From Bacteroides intestinalis (GTDB lineage Bacteria; Bacteroidota; Bacteroidia; Bacteroidales; Bacteroidaceae): DNA of 64,000 nt. Every line of letters begins with the position of its first letter. Positions within the stretch are counted from its first letter, which is position 1. Shown here piece by piece: positions 18,243-25,924 of the stretch. A program made the position numbers and the translations under genes. Location of the stretch: contig NZ_CABJDN010000003.1 of NCBI RefSeq assembly GCF_902364365.1, positions 372,001-436,000 on the forward strand, given 5' to 3'. The notes beneath the pieces are model-generated. The model was not told where the DNA came from. It ran no database searches and saw nothing but the letters and a program-made list of their open reading frames with translations.

Positions 18243-19142
18243 CTATTTTAAGTCCGGCAAGCGGAAATTGTCTATATAGCAGGCAGCAGATATCTTACCG
18301 ACATTCTTCTTATCATGTAAGCTCCACACCACTTTACCGTTTTTATCTATCTCTATCAATTGCGGTTCGTCTACCGTGGTATCTTTGGTATGTCCGTACC
18401 AGTTACAAATCAACAGGTTCCCATTCTGCAGTTGCAGGATTTGCCCTACAAACAATAGAGCAACCCCTTCAATATCCTGTGCATTCACCCGTTTCAACTC
18501 TTCGCCCGTCTTACGGTCTATCACCATGTAATAATGGTTGTCGCCACAAGGCAGCAGCAGATTTCCGTCAGGAAGTTCAAGAGACGAGAATGCTTTACCG
18601 TCAATCTGATGTTCAGCGATGATCTTCCCTTTACGGCTTATTTCCAGCACTTTCTGTTTCGCCATTACCGGTATCAGATAATTCCTGTTCCGGAGCTGGA
18701 ATACTTGTCTGAACTGGCTGTGGGGTCTTTCCACTTCCAGATTCAATGTTACTTTGTTTACTTCTTTACCCTTCTTATCCAATTCTATGAATTGGGCAGG
18801 AATGCCACATATTCCCAATAGTACGCCACCATTCTGCAACAAGGTGGCTGATTGTAATTCCGTCTTGTCCGGTGTTTTATAATCCCAGACCACTTGATGG
18901 TCCCACGTCACGAGTTTTGCTCCCCGCTTATACGAATACAAGATTTCCCCCTTCTGAGTCAAAGCAACCGCATTACATTCTTCCCCTTTCTCCAGAGTAT
19001 GCTGCCATTCCACTTTCCCTGTTTGTTTATCCAACAGCAGGATATTCGAATTTCCGGAACCGGCAACCAAGAGTTTATCTTGTGCTGCCGCCCGAAATCC
19101 CATGGAAAGAATGATCCAAATAATTATATAAACCCTCATCAT
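18243..19142 (-). CDS. Secreted PQQ-like beta-propeller protein
   Basis: A 299-residue protein with signal peptide (MMRVYIIIWIILSMGFRAAAQ) followed by six or seven short beta-propeller repeats of the type LLDKQTGKVEW, LTQKGEILYSY, LLQNGGVLLG, LPDGNLLLPCGD and LQNGNLLICNWYGH. This pattern is seen in PQQ-dependent dehydrogenase-like and arylsulfotransferase-like propellers. I see no CXXCH and cannot show that it binds PQQ, so no enzymatic role is assigned. It lies 25 bases before the HzsA-like gene and 18 after the LsrF-like gene in one operon. Its last repeats resemble the propeller fused to GH105 at 3273-5273, which suggests a shared family used in both neighbouring loci. Confidence 0.82.
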   Translation of the reverse strand: MMRVYIIIWIILSMGFRAAAQDKLLVAGSGNSNILLLDKQTGKVEWQHTLEKGEECNAVALTQKGEILYSYKRGAKLVTWDHQVVWDYKTPDKTELQSATLLQNGGVLLGICGIPAQFIELDKKGKEVNKVTLNLEVERPHSQFRQVFQLRNRNYLIPVMAKQKVLEISRKGKIIAEHQIDGKAFSSLELPDGNLLLPCGDNHYYMVIDRKTGEELKRVNAQDIEGVALLFVGQILQLQNGNLLICNWYGHTKDTTVDEPQLIEIDKNGKVVWSLHDKKNVGKISAACYIDNFRLPDLK

Positions 19143-19160
19143 TCTTCTTGTACATCAGTG

Positions 19161-20036
19161 TTACTTATTCTTCAGTTCATTGAACAGTTCGAGTGCCTGT
19201 TCCGGTTTCAGGTTTTCATGTACTACTGCATGAACAGCCTGTATCATGGCAGCAGGAGCTTCCGACTGGAACACGTTACGTCCCATATCCACACCGGAAG
19301 CACCTTCGCTGATTGCCTTATAGCACAATTCCAACGCTTCCAATTCGGGAAGTTTCTTTCCGCCTGCAATCACCACAGGAACAGGACATGCTGCCACCAC
19401 CTTTTCAAAACCATCACAATAATAGGTCTTCACTATATTCGCCCCATTCTCGGCAGCTATACGGGAAGCTAAACCGAAATAACGGGCATCACGCGCCATA
19501 TCCTTACCTACAGCCGTCACTCCCATCACCGGTATGCCATAACGGGTGCCTTTATCCACCGCCTTGTACAGGTTGGCAACTGTTTTTGCTTCGTGAGCTG
19601 CATCACCGATAGAGAGCATGACTGCCATGGCAGATACATTCATACGTATCGCATCTTCAATGTCAATCAAGACATTGTCATTCAATTCTGTAAGAATAGA
19701 AGTGCCGGCATCCGAACGAAGGCAAACAGGTTTATTGGTACTGGGCGGTATCACTGTACGAAGAATGCCGCGTGTACACATCAGACAGTCTGCATATTCT
19801 ATCAACGGCACAATATTCAAATCGATACGCTCCAAACCGGATGTCGGTCCCATAATGAAGCCATGGTCAAATGCCAGCATTACAGTTCTGCCTGTCTTCG
19901 GATTGAAGATACGTGATAAACGATCTTTCATACCCCACGGAAGATGTTCCGCTCCCTTCACATGAAAACTATTATTAGTAGAAGCTACCCCCAAACCGAA
20001 ATTGCAGCCTTCTCTTAAATCATCTAAATCAGCCAT
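19161..20036 (-). CDS. LsrF-like class I aldolase/thiolase (DeoC/FbaB/LsrF family)
   Basis: Closely resembles E. coli LsrF, which transfers an acetyl group from 3-hydroxy-5-phosphonooxypentane-2,4-dione to CoA, giving DHAP and acetyl-CoA in autoinducer-2 breakdown. Shared landmarks from memory: N-terminus [45 protein letters not shown], the Schiff-base lysine in IVKTYY (Lys203), VIAGGKK, and [10 protein letters not shown]. Length (291) is normal and there is no signal peptide, so it is cytosolic. No lsrK, lsrR, lsrG or Lsr transporter genes are here; its partners are DhaK and DhaL, 25 bases upstream. A different phosphorylated diketone or ketose is therefore a likely substrate. Family certain, reaction inferred. 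Confidence 0.93.
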   Translation of the reverse strand: MADLDDLREGCNFGLGVASTNNSFHVKGAEHLPWGMKDRLSRIFNPKTGRTVMLAFDHGFIMGPTSGLERIDLNIVPLIEYADCLMCTRGILRTVIPPSTNKPVCLRSDAGTSILTELNDNVLIDIEDAIRMNVSAMAVMLSIGDAAHEAKTVANLYKAVDKGTRYGIPVMGVTAVGKDMARDARYFGLASRIAAENGANIVKTYYCDGFEKVVAACPVPVVIAGGKKLPELEALELCYKAISEGASGVDMGRNVFQSEAPAAMIQAVHAVVHENLKPEQALELFNELKNK

Positions 20037-20061
20037 TTCTTATCTTTTCATTAGTTATTTA

Positions 20062-20676
20062 CTATAAAGCTTTTGCAAACGCATCAAACATGCACGACCA
20101 GGATGAAGCCCCTGAATCCGCATAACCGATAGAGCGTTCGCCGTAATTACGGGCACGTCCGAAGTTTGCCTTCATATCTTTGGTAGCTTCAGCACCTTTC
20201 ACGGCTGCTTCGGCACCCGCTGTCAGGATAGCCTTCACATCAGCAGAATCACAAGTCTGAATGGCTTCTACCGCCGGTATCAGGGCATCCATCATTGTCT
20301 TATCTCCCTGTTTTGCTTTTGTTTGTTTTCTCACACCTTCAAGTCCACCTGCAAACATAGCCTTTACACCCGCCACATCCAGTTCGGTGCCCTCCGCATG
20401 GTCGCTCATTCCCAGGAAGAATCCACCCAGTAATGTACTGGTCGAACCACTAATCTCAAGCATCAGGTTAAAACTCATGTCATTCAGCATCGACTTAAAT
20501 TCAGTGCCCTTATCAGCCGTAGCAACAAGAGCAGACATGGATTGAACGATAGCTGTTCCATGATCGCCATCTCCCAATACCGCATCCAGTTTTGAGAATT
20601 CATCGGAGCGCTCCGTAATGCACACCAGCGCATTACGAAGCATCTCCTTGAAATCATCTATAGTCAGTTTATCCAT
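20062..20676 (-). CDS. dhaL: Dihydroxyacetone kinase-type nucleotide-binding subunit DhaL
   Basis: A 204-residue cytosolic protein with the DhaL signature. The Mg-ADP-binding aspartates lie in LDAVLGDGDHG (Asp31, Asp36, Asp38), and the C-terminal loop YGERSIGYADSGA is present. DhaL holds the nucleotide and phosphorylates the ketose bound covalently by DhaK. The gene starts 3 bases after the dhaK stop, so the two are almost certainly translated together. No PTS-linked DhaM is visible, so I infer that free ATP is the phosphate donor, as in the fused ATP-dependent kinases. The known range of such kinases covers dihydroxyacetone and also tetruloses such as erythrulose. Confidence 0.95.
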   Translation of the reverse strand: MDKLTIDDFKEMLRNALVCITERSDEFSKLDAVLGDGDHGTAIVQSMSALVATADKGTEFKSMLNDMSFNLMLEISGSTSTLLGGFFLGMSDHAEGTELDVAGVKAMFAGGLEGVRKQTKAKQGDKTMMDALIPAVEAIQTCDSADVKAILTAGAEAAVKGAEATKDMKANFGRARNYGERSIGYADSGASSWSCMFDAFAKAL

Positions 20677-20679
20677 CTT

Positions 20680-21687
20680 TTATTTACCGATAGTCGTCCA
20701 ATAAGGAGCATTAGACATTTTATTGTTCAGATAATCGATATGATCGTCATCCAGTAAACCAAGAATCATCTGGAAACCTGCCTGCTCCTGAACAGTCAGC
20801 AACTCACCGATACGGGCAGCAGCCACTTCGATTCCGGCATTTTCCAACACTTGATGAGCTTTGCGATAAACGATATTCATCTCCATGTGCGTAGTTGCCC
20901 CTACACCATTAATGATTAATAAAGCCTTGTTACCAGCTTTCGGCTGTAGCTTCTTCATCAGTAAACCGATCATTTCTTCGGCTGTTTCATTGGCAGAAAC
21001 CAGTTGCTTGCGACCGCCGCCACCTTCTCCATGCTGTCCCATGCCGATTTCGATTTCACCGTCCGGAAGATCGGAGATGGTCATACCGTTTTGCGGATGG
21101 GTACAGGACTTCATAGCCACTGCTAACGTAGCCAAACGTGCATTGAAGCGTTCACCTATTTCAATAATCTCGTCCAGTGACTTACCTTCTTCAGCAGCAG
21201 CTCCAACGATTTTAATCAAAGGAACACAACCTGCCAGACCGCGACGATCTTCGTCCGGTGCATCCAGCCCGGCACTGATATCATCGTGTGTCAGGATAGT
21301 CTTTACCTTAATGCCTGTACGTTCAGCCAACTGGCATGCCATGTTTGCACTCATGATATCGCCGGAGTGGTTCAACACCACAAGCAAGATACCGGCCTCA
21401 CGTTTGAACATCTGCAAAGCCTGGAACAAGCGTTGTGCACCCGGAGCTGCAAAAATATCACCGACTACGGAGCAGTCCAACATTCCGTCGCCCACGAAAC
21501 CGCTTAATGCGGGTTCATGACCGGAACCACCCAAAGTGATCACAGCTACTTTATCTTCAGCTTTCGCATGTGCACGCACAATAATATTTTCTCCGCCGAT
21601 GGCTACCTGATTACTATAAGCCATTACATATCCTTCCAGCAATTCAGCTGTCAGATTATCCGGATCATTTATGAATTTATTCATCAT
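20680..21687 (-). CDS. dhaK: Dihydroxyacetone kinase-type substrate-binding subunit DhaK
   Basis: A 335-residue cytosolic protein. It keeps the catalytic set known from E. coli DhaK: His57 in GGSGHEPALSG, Asp110 in NHSGD, and the substrate-linking His219 in GMGQHGE. The motif around Asp110 is changed, however: most family members have N-Y-T/A-G-D followed by an asparagine-rich turn, whereas this one reads NHSGDIMSANMA. The glycine-rich loop after His219 (GEGGGG) is also unusual. Both changes border the substrate pocket, so the ketose may not be dihydroxyacetone. It lies between the VOC gene (20-base gap) and dhaL. Together with the LsrF-like enzyme it forms a phosphorylate-then-cleave pair. 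Confidence 0.94.
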   Translation of the reverse strand: MMNKFINDPDNLTAELLEGYVMAYSNQVAIGGENIIVRAHAKAEDKVAVITLGGSGHEPALSGFVGDGMLDCSVVGDIFAAPGAQRLFQALQMFKREAGILLVVLNHSGDIMSANMACQLAERTGIKVKTILTHDDISAGLDAPDEDRRGLAGCVPLIKIVGAAAEEGKSLDEIIEIGERFNARLATLAVAMKSCTHPQNGMTISDLPDGEIEIGMGQHGEGGGGRKQLVSANETAEEMIGLLMKKLQPKAGNKALLIINGVGATTHMEMNIVYRKAHQVLENAGIEVAAARIGELLTVQEQAGFQMILGLLDDDHIDYLNNKMSNAPYWTTIGK

Positions 21688-21707
21688 AGTTTCTTTCTAC
21701 TAATTGA

Positions 21708-22025
21708 TTATTTATCAAACTGCATTAACTCCAAAGCAATACCTTCTTCTTCAATGAAAGCAATTGTCAGATTCTCTCCGCCCGGCATCGGTTCAACCAA
21801 TACTTTTGCACCTTCCAGTTCAGCCGCCAGATCATCTACTTCGTAAGCGATATGTGCTACTTTCTGAATCAGCTCAGGCATCCAACTGCCTTCTTCAAAA
21901 CGCAAGTATTCTATCTTATTGGGGCTTTCATTAAAGTTAGTCAGCCATACCTTCAATCCTTCCGCATATACCTCACCCGGTTGCGGTGTGGTGGTCGGTA
22001 CTCCAAAATGATTAATCTTTCTCAT
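21708..22025 (-). CDS. VOC (glyoxalase/bleomycin-resistance fold) protein
   Basis: A 105-residue single-domain protein opening MRKINHFGVPTTTPQPGE, with the family pattern of an N-terminal His (KINHFGV), a central HIAYEVDDL stretch and a C-terminal Glu near GIALELMQF. These are possible metal ligands of the paired beta-alpha-beta-beta-beta fold. VOC proteins include glyoxalases, epimerases and dioxygenases, so the fold does not set the reaction. In this operon an isomerase, epimerase or glyoxalase-like step on a keto-sugar or its cleavage product would fit. It has no signal peptide and is likely cytosolic. Gaps of 23 and 20 bases to its neighbours place it firmly in the operon. Confidence 0.8.
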   Translation of the reverse strand: MRKINHFGVPTTTPQPGEVYAEGLKVWLTNFNESPNKIEYLRFEEGSWMPELIQKVAHIAYEVDDLAAELEGAKVLVEPMPGGENLTIAFIEEEGIALELMQFDK

Positions 22026-22048
22026 GGTATTCTTAATTATTGAATGAT

Positions 22049-22729
22049 TTACAAAGCAGCCTGTCCATTAGTAAAACGCAAACCATCGTTATCATGGTAA
22101 CATGCCCACTCATCTACAATGGCTCCCTCAGGACCGGCCATCATAAAGTGGAAAGTACCCAGCTCTTTCAGACGGAGGACATCACCCACATTCTGCTTCA
22201 CAAAATTCTTGCTCTTGATAGGACCGTGAGATGCCGGAACCGCAGGAGCATTCGGTGTTTCATCTCCTACTTCGGAGAAGTTATAAACCCAACCGTGATT
22301 TACCATCCACGACTCGTGTTTCGCAGGGAATGCCGTTTTGACATGGGCATGTTCCGGAATCATCTGTCCCGGCAACAAATAAATAGCATGTGCAAAATAG
22401 CCATATTCAGGATCGTTTACCCAGAAGATGCCTCCCATACCTACATTCTCAAAGTCGCCCAAACCGAAATCTGTGAACCAGATATCTTTCTCCATCAGCG
22501 GAGTGTAAGGCACGCCATAAAATTTAAACATGTCAAGGAATGCTTCTTTAGCAGCTTCCTGATCAAACTTTCCGTCCTTGTAGAAGTCAGCATTCGTGTA
22601 CTTCTTCTGATACGTTGCCTTTTCCTGTGTCATAACTTGTTCTGTTTTTTTAGATTCTGCCGTACAAGAAACGAATCCCATACCGCAGGCGGCAATTAAT
22701 GCCAAGGTTAATACTTGCTTTAATCTCAT
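22049..22729 (-). CDS. Lipoprotein cupin resembling D-lyxose/mannose-type sugar isomerases
   Basis: A 226-residue protein with a lipoprotein signal (MRLKQVLTLALIAACGMGFVSC, lipidation at Cys22), hence anchored outside the cytoplasm. The body looks like a cupin. Metal ligands are suggested by the motif PEHAHVK, followed by KHESW and a later histidine in GTFHFMMAG, a pattern reminiscent of the D-lyxose/mannose isomerase cupins. Export is odd, because sugar isomerases of that family are cytosolic. Alternatives are a metal-dependent dioxygenase or a binding protein. The gene lies between the RidA/chorismatase-like gene and the VOC gene. Cupin fold is likely; function is not established. Confidence 0.72.
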   Translation of the reverse strand: MRLKQVLTLALIAACGMGFVSCTAESKKTEQVMTQEKATYQKKYTNADFYKDGKFDQEAAKEAFLDMFKFYGVPYTPLMEKDIWFTDFGLGDFENVGMGGIFWVNDPEYGYFAHAIYLLPGQMIPEHAHVKTAFPAKHESWMVNHGWVYNFSEVGDETPNAPAVPASHGPIKSKNFVKQNVGDVLRLKELGTFHFMMAGPEGAIVDEWACYHDNDGLRFTNGQAAL

Positions 22730-22762
22730 GTACTTATCTATTTTAATGGTTAATAATCAGCC

Positions 22763-23920
22763 TCAGCAAAGCACTCCCATTCCTTCTATCTCTATCAATA
22801 GTTCCGAACGGCACACATCTGTTAAAGTATAGATGGCAGGTAAATCGGGATATCGTTCTGTCACTACCTGTTTCGCTTTTTCCATATCTTCCCAACGTTT
22901 CACATACACGCGGAAGGTGATAAGGGTAGCATTCTCCGTAACAGGGATACCGGAACGATTGAGGTTATCACGGGATACCAGATATTCTATATTCTCCAAG
23001 GTAGTCAGGGTTTGCTGTTCAATACCAACGCCTTCCAGACTCTGTTCACCACGAATAGCGGCTGTGCCCGATACGTATACGAAACCATGATCCTCTTTCC
23101 ATACAGCCTTGGCACGTTCGAATTTCGGAGTGGTCTTTTGAGGAAGAGCCGCATCTTTTTTTCCCAATAATACATTCTGTGAGTAAGCATGAGCGGCAAT
23201 CTGCAAAGGATTATCCACCCCAAGAACCCGGACACTTCTATCTTTACAGAGTAAAGTATCCACATCAATCATAATGCCCCCCCACTGAGTTCCGATACCG
23301 GTAGCCGCCGGATAACCAGTAGTCCACTCCACGCCATTATAAAATAGCGAACGTGCATCATTGAAATCCTGATAATGCTGATGTCCGGTTGTATCACAAG
23401 CCGTTATCTTTTCAATATAGTTCCATTGACGTATAATTGAGGAAACCGACATATCTTCCGCTTCCAAGACCCCGGCTATTCTGAAGAAAACTTCATGAGA
23501 TTGCTCGCGGATGCTTTGATGCAGCACGTCTCCCGTCACACCACTCAGGAACAAGCGCTTACAACCTTCTCTTTCGATAGTGATATAAGGCAAATCTCCT
23601 TGCATCCGGTATTTAATGTGATCTTGTTCCGTCAACTTCACTTCATGCACTTCCATCAGCAACCCCATTGTCTGAGGGGGTTGTGCCACATAACTTACAG
23701 TAGGTTGATTTTCTTTGAAAATTCCTTTCACAGCTTCCCTGATGCAAGCAAAACGGGCTATATATTCTTCATTATCCATCGGTGCATCGAATATTACCAT
23801 ACGTACGGGAGTATGGATAGCCTTATATTCCACCAGCAACTGAGTCAGCATTTTCTCAAATGGAGCTTTATCAACCTGCAGGAAATAATGAATGATCTCT
23901 ATATTTTCGTGTATAATCAT
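22763..23920 (-). CDS. RidA-fold protein resembling FkbO/Hyg5 chorismatases
   Basis: A 385-residue cytosolic protein, too long for a simple RidA/YjgF deaminase (about 130 residues). The C-terminal third carries the RidA pattern (GFVYVSGTAAI, GIEQQTLTTLENIEYL, LLIEIEGMG), and the centre has FNDARSLFYNGVEW and YPAATGIGTQWGG. I recall similar words from the chorismatase family (FkbO, Hyg5), which have a duplicated RidA-like fold and release pyruvate from chorismate. The presence of a DAHP-synthase-family gene in the same operon makes a link to shikimate or chorismate metabolism conceivable. A YjgF-like enamine deaminase or another hydrolase is the alternative. It is the second gene of the operon, 19 bases after the cytochrome gene. 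Confidence 0.72.
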   Translation of the reverse strand: MIIHENIEIIHYFLQVDKAPFEKMLTQLLVEYKAIHTPVRMVIFDAPMDNEEYIARFACIREAVKGIFKENQPTVSYVAQPPQTMGLLMEVHEVKLTEQDHIKYRMQGDLPYITIEREGCKRLFLSGVTGDVLHQSIREQSHEVFFRIAGVLEAEDMSVSSIIRQWNYIEKITACDTTGHQHYQDFNDARSLFYNGVEWTTGYPAATGIGTQWGGIMIDVDTLLCKDRSVRVLGVDNPLQIAAHAYSQNVLLGKKDAALPQKTTPKFERAKAVWKEDHGFVYVSGTAAIRGEQSLEGVGIEQQTLTTLENIEYLVSRDNLNRSGIPVTENATLITFRVYVKRWEDMEKAKQVVTERYPDLPAIYTLTDVCRSELLIEIEGMGVLC

Positions 23921-23939
23921 GGCTTTCTTTCTTGTTTTA

Positions 23940-25733
23940 TTAAAGTGAATTCACGTATTCGGCAAGTTCTTCCGCTTCCTTAGCTGATATTTTCTTTTCA
24001 ATGCCATGCTTATGCACCGTGAACACTTCTTCCATAGTGGCAGCACGTCCGTCAAACAGATAAGGAGCCGTGCGCCAGACTTCACGCAGTGTCGGGGTAT
24101 CCCACCCATTCTCAAATTCAATATCTTCGCCGATACGGTGCATCTTCATATCCGTATAATAGGGACCGGAATGACATTCGTCGCAATTAAACTTCTCATA
24201 AACCTTACGCCCCCGTTTAGCTTTCTCTGAAAGTTCACCATTTACCAGATAAGGGCTGGGAACCGGTTTCAATGACATTAGATACTCATCCACACATTCT
24301 GCGAACTCTTCCGGCAGATCACTGAACTGAATGAGCTTATATCCGGCACGAACAGCTATCTCGGCATGAGCACGAATACCAGAAATCATGCAAGGCGGAG
24401 TTACATGGGAAAATAACAAGCTCTTGCAATTTTTAGAATTGCCAATGCCATCATTCATCAAATCCCAGTTCATGGCATCCATACGCGCATCTCCCGGATG
24501 GCATCCGTTACACGACTGCCAGTTCTGGAAACAATGTTCCGCATCATTAAAGTATTTCTCACCACGCTGTATTCTGTTTTCCGTACGATTCTTCACCATG
24601 GCAACCGACTGAACATTTGCCGTATTCAAGTCCACGATATTCAATGTATCAGAGAAATAAGTAGGAACAACAGCTGTTCCATCCTTCAGCATTATACAAC
24701 GCGGTCCATTACCTACCAACGCTACACGTCTACGCATACCATATAAAAAGCGTAAATCATACGCCAAAGCATCCTTTTGAGGATATTGCTCAAACTTCTG
24801 AATAAACGCAGGATAATCTATCACACTGACCTCATGGGTACCGGAGTGACTGACCACAATCTTATCATCCGTGCACTTCACATCCCAGATACCTGCTGCA
24901 CCCCGTTCCGGTTCATCCAGCAACACGGCACCCTCAAAGTTCAGAGTAGCCAGATTAACGATACTGATAGCACTGGTATTCATCCAACCTTGTTGCAACT
25001 GGGAGGTCGGAACCTGGAAACGGCCCAAGTTATGAGTAACCAGCAAATAACGTCCGTCCGGAGAAAGCGACATTCCACGCAAGGCATTGCTTCCGTTGGC
25101 CAGTTGAATATCCTTTATCTTCCGGAAACTGTTCATATCAATCACCGATACGCAAGCAGCTACAGTATCTACATCCGCCCGTTGCATAGGTAAGAAATTG
25201 GTAACAAACAAGTGTTTGCCTTCTTTATCGAAGACAGCAGATTTCGGTTCACGCAATACTTTCACCGTTCTTACTATATTCTTTCCATTCTTATCCAACT
25301 CTGACACTGTGCCGGCAAACTGGTTACAAATATACAGCCTACCATTACCCGTATTTACCAAAGGAGCACAAGCACCGGATGCCGTTTCTACAAAGACTTT
25401 CTCCGAAGGATTGGAAGCAGACAGGAAATAAACACCATTCTTATGTTCACCTGCCACTGTTGCATAAATCTGGTCTCCATCTGTAGCAACTCCGGTAGGT
25501 ATTTCATCCAGTTCCCACTCTTGCAAGCGTTCTTTATAATCTGATGAATAAATAGAAACCTTCTGAACACCTTTTTGAGATACGATCATTCCGGATTTAT
25601 AAGGAGTGATACCCGTTATAAACAATGGAGTTCCCTCCGGTTGTTCTGTGGTATGAGTAGTAAATGCAAATAGAGATACCACTAAAAACACAGGTATTAT
25701 AACCTTTGCGATGCTACGACTTTTATACTTCAT
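23940..25733 (-). CDS. Beta-propeller/MauG-like cytochrome c peroxidase-family protein, two CXXCH
   Basis: First gene of the cytochrome operon. Residues about 35-385 are a YncE-like seven-bladed propeller (for example LSPDGRYLLVTHNLG, VVSHSGTHEVSVID). Residues about 390-597 resemble the diheme cytochrome c peroxidase/MauG family, with c-heme motifs CNGCH (408-412) and CDECH (517-521) and conserved words such as TPTLREVWRTAPYLFDGRA. I place the start at the ATG at 25733, giving a 597-residue protein with an N-terminal signal/anchor (MKYKSRSIAKVIIPVFLVVSLFAF). The alternative start at 25781 lies upstream of the predicted -7 box (25765-25772). Likely periplasmic; either a peroxidase or a MauG-like oxidase acting on a protein or sugar. 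The electron donor is not identified here. Confidence 0.9.
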   Translation of the reverse strand: MKYKSRSIAKVIIPVFLVVSLFAFTTHTTEQPEGTPLFITGITPYKSGMIVSQKGVQKVSIYSSDYKERLQEWELDEIPTGVATDGDQIYATVAGEHKNGVYFLSASNPSEKVFVETASGACAPLVNTGNGRLYICNQFAGTVSELDKNGKNIVRTVKVLREPKSAVFDKEGKHLFVTNFLPMQRADVDTVAACVSVIDMNSFRKIKDIQLANGSNALRGMSLSPDGRYLLVTHNLGRFQVPTSQLQQGWMNTSAISIVNLATLNFEGAVLLDEPERGAAGIWDVKCTDDKIVVSHSGTHEVSVIDYPAFIQKFEQYPQKDALAYDLRFLYGMRRRVALVGNGPRCIMLKDGTAVVPTYFSDTLNIVDLNTANVQSVAMVKNRTENRIQRGEKYFNDAEHCFQNWQSCNGCHPGDARMDAMNWDLMNDGIGNSKNCKSLLFSHVTPPCMISGIRAHAEIAVRAGYKLIQFSDLPEEFAECVDEYLMSLKPVPSPYLVNGELSEKAKRGRKVYEKFNCDECHSGPYYTDMKMHRIGEDIEFENGWDTPTLREVWRTAPYLFDGRAATMEEVFTVHKHGIEKKISAKEAEELAEYVNSL

Positions 25734-25764
25734 AGTGATTGAATTAAGCTTGTTTTTCACATCA

Positions 25765-25772
25765 CAAAGATA
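25765..25772 (-). promoter_or_regulatory. -7 box of the cytochrome/LsrF operon
   Basis: The minus strand reads TATCTTTG, a perfect TAnnTTTG match. Transcription would begin near 25757, about 24 bases before the ATG at 25733. No TTTG -33 element is seen, consistent with activator dependence. This box also argues against the upstream start codon at 25781. Confidence 0.65.
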
Positions 25773-25824
25773 GGGCATCACTGGTCTGAGGGTTATAAAT
25801 CGTGTATCATTGACTTGTAATAAT

Positions 25825-25879
25825 GTCTCAAAACAAATGTAGTAAGCATTTTGAGACGGTAGTGGGAATCGTTTGAGAC
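25825..25879. promoter_or_regulatory. Candidate HTCS/AraC operator: TTTGAGAC pair at 22-bp spacing plus inverted copy
   Basis: TTTGAGAC occurs at 25850-25857 and 25872-25879, exactly 22 bases apart (two helical turns). An inverted copy GTCTCAAA lies at 25825-25832. AraC-type domains, including those of HTCS proteins, usually bind two direct half-sites about 21-22 bases apart. The elements are roughly 70-120 bases upstream of the predicted transcription start. The likeliest binder is HTCS-2, encoded just upstream; this is inference. Confidence 0.6.
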
Positions 25880-25883
25880 AAAA

Positions 25884-25907
25884 AAGGCGGAAACTCCTTT
25901 CCGCCTT
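25884..25907 (-). terminator. Intrinsic terminator after HTCS-2
   Basis: A 10-bp perfect stem (AAGGCGGAAA with its complement) and 4-base loop are followed on the minus strand by a T-tract (from A residues 25879-25883). It lies 17 bases after the HTCS-2 stop and separates HTCS-2 from the cytochrome operon, which therefore needs its own promoter. Confidence 0.85.
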
Positions 25908-25924
25908 AAATCTTATTTTTCGTC

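Noticed and set aside
19161..20036. Autoinducer-2 (lsr) processing operon
   Set aside because: Only LsrF is represented; LsrK, LsrR, LsrG and the LsrABCD transporter are absent, and DhaKL are the neighbours instead.
25734..25781. Upstream start of the MauG-like gene at 25781
   Set aside because: A perfect -7 box at 25765-25772 would lie inside the coding sequence, and the ATG at 25733 gives a normal signal peptide.
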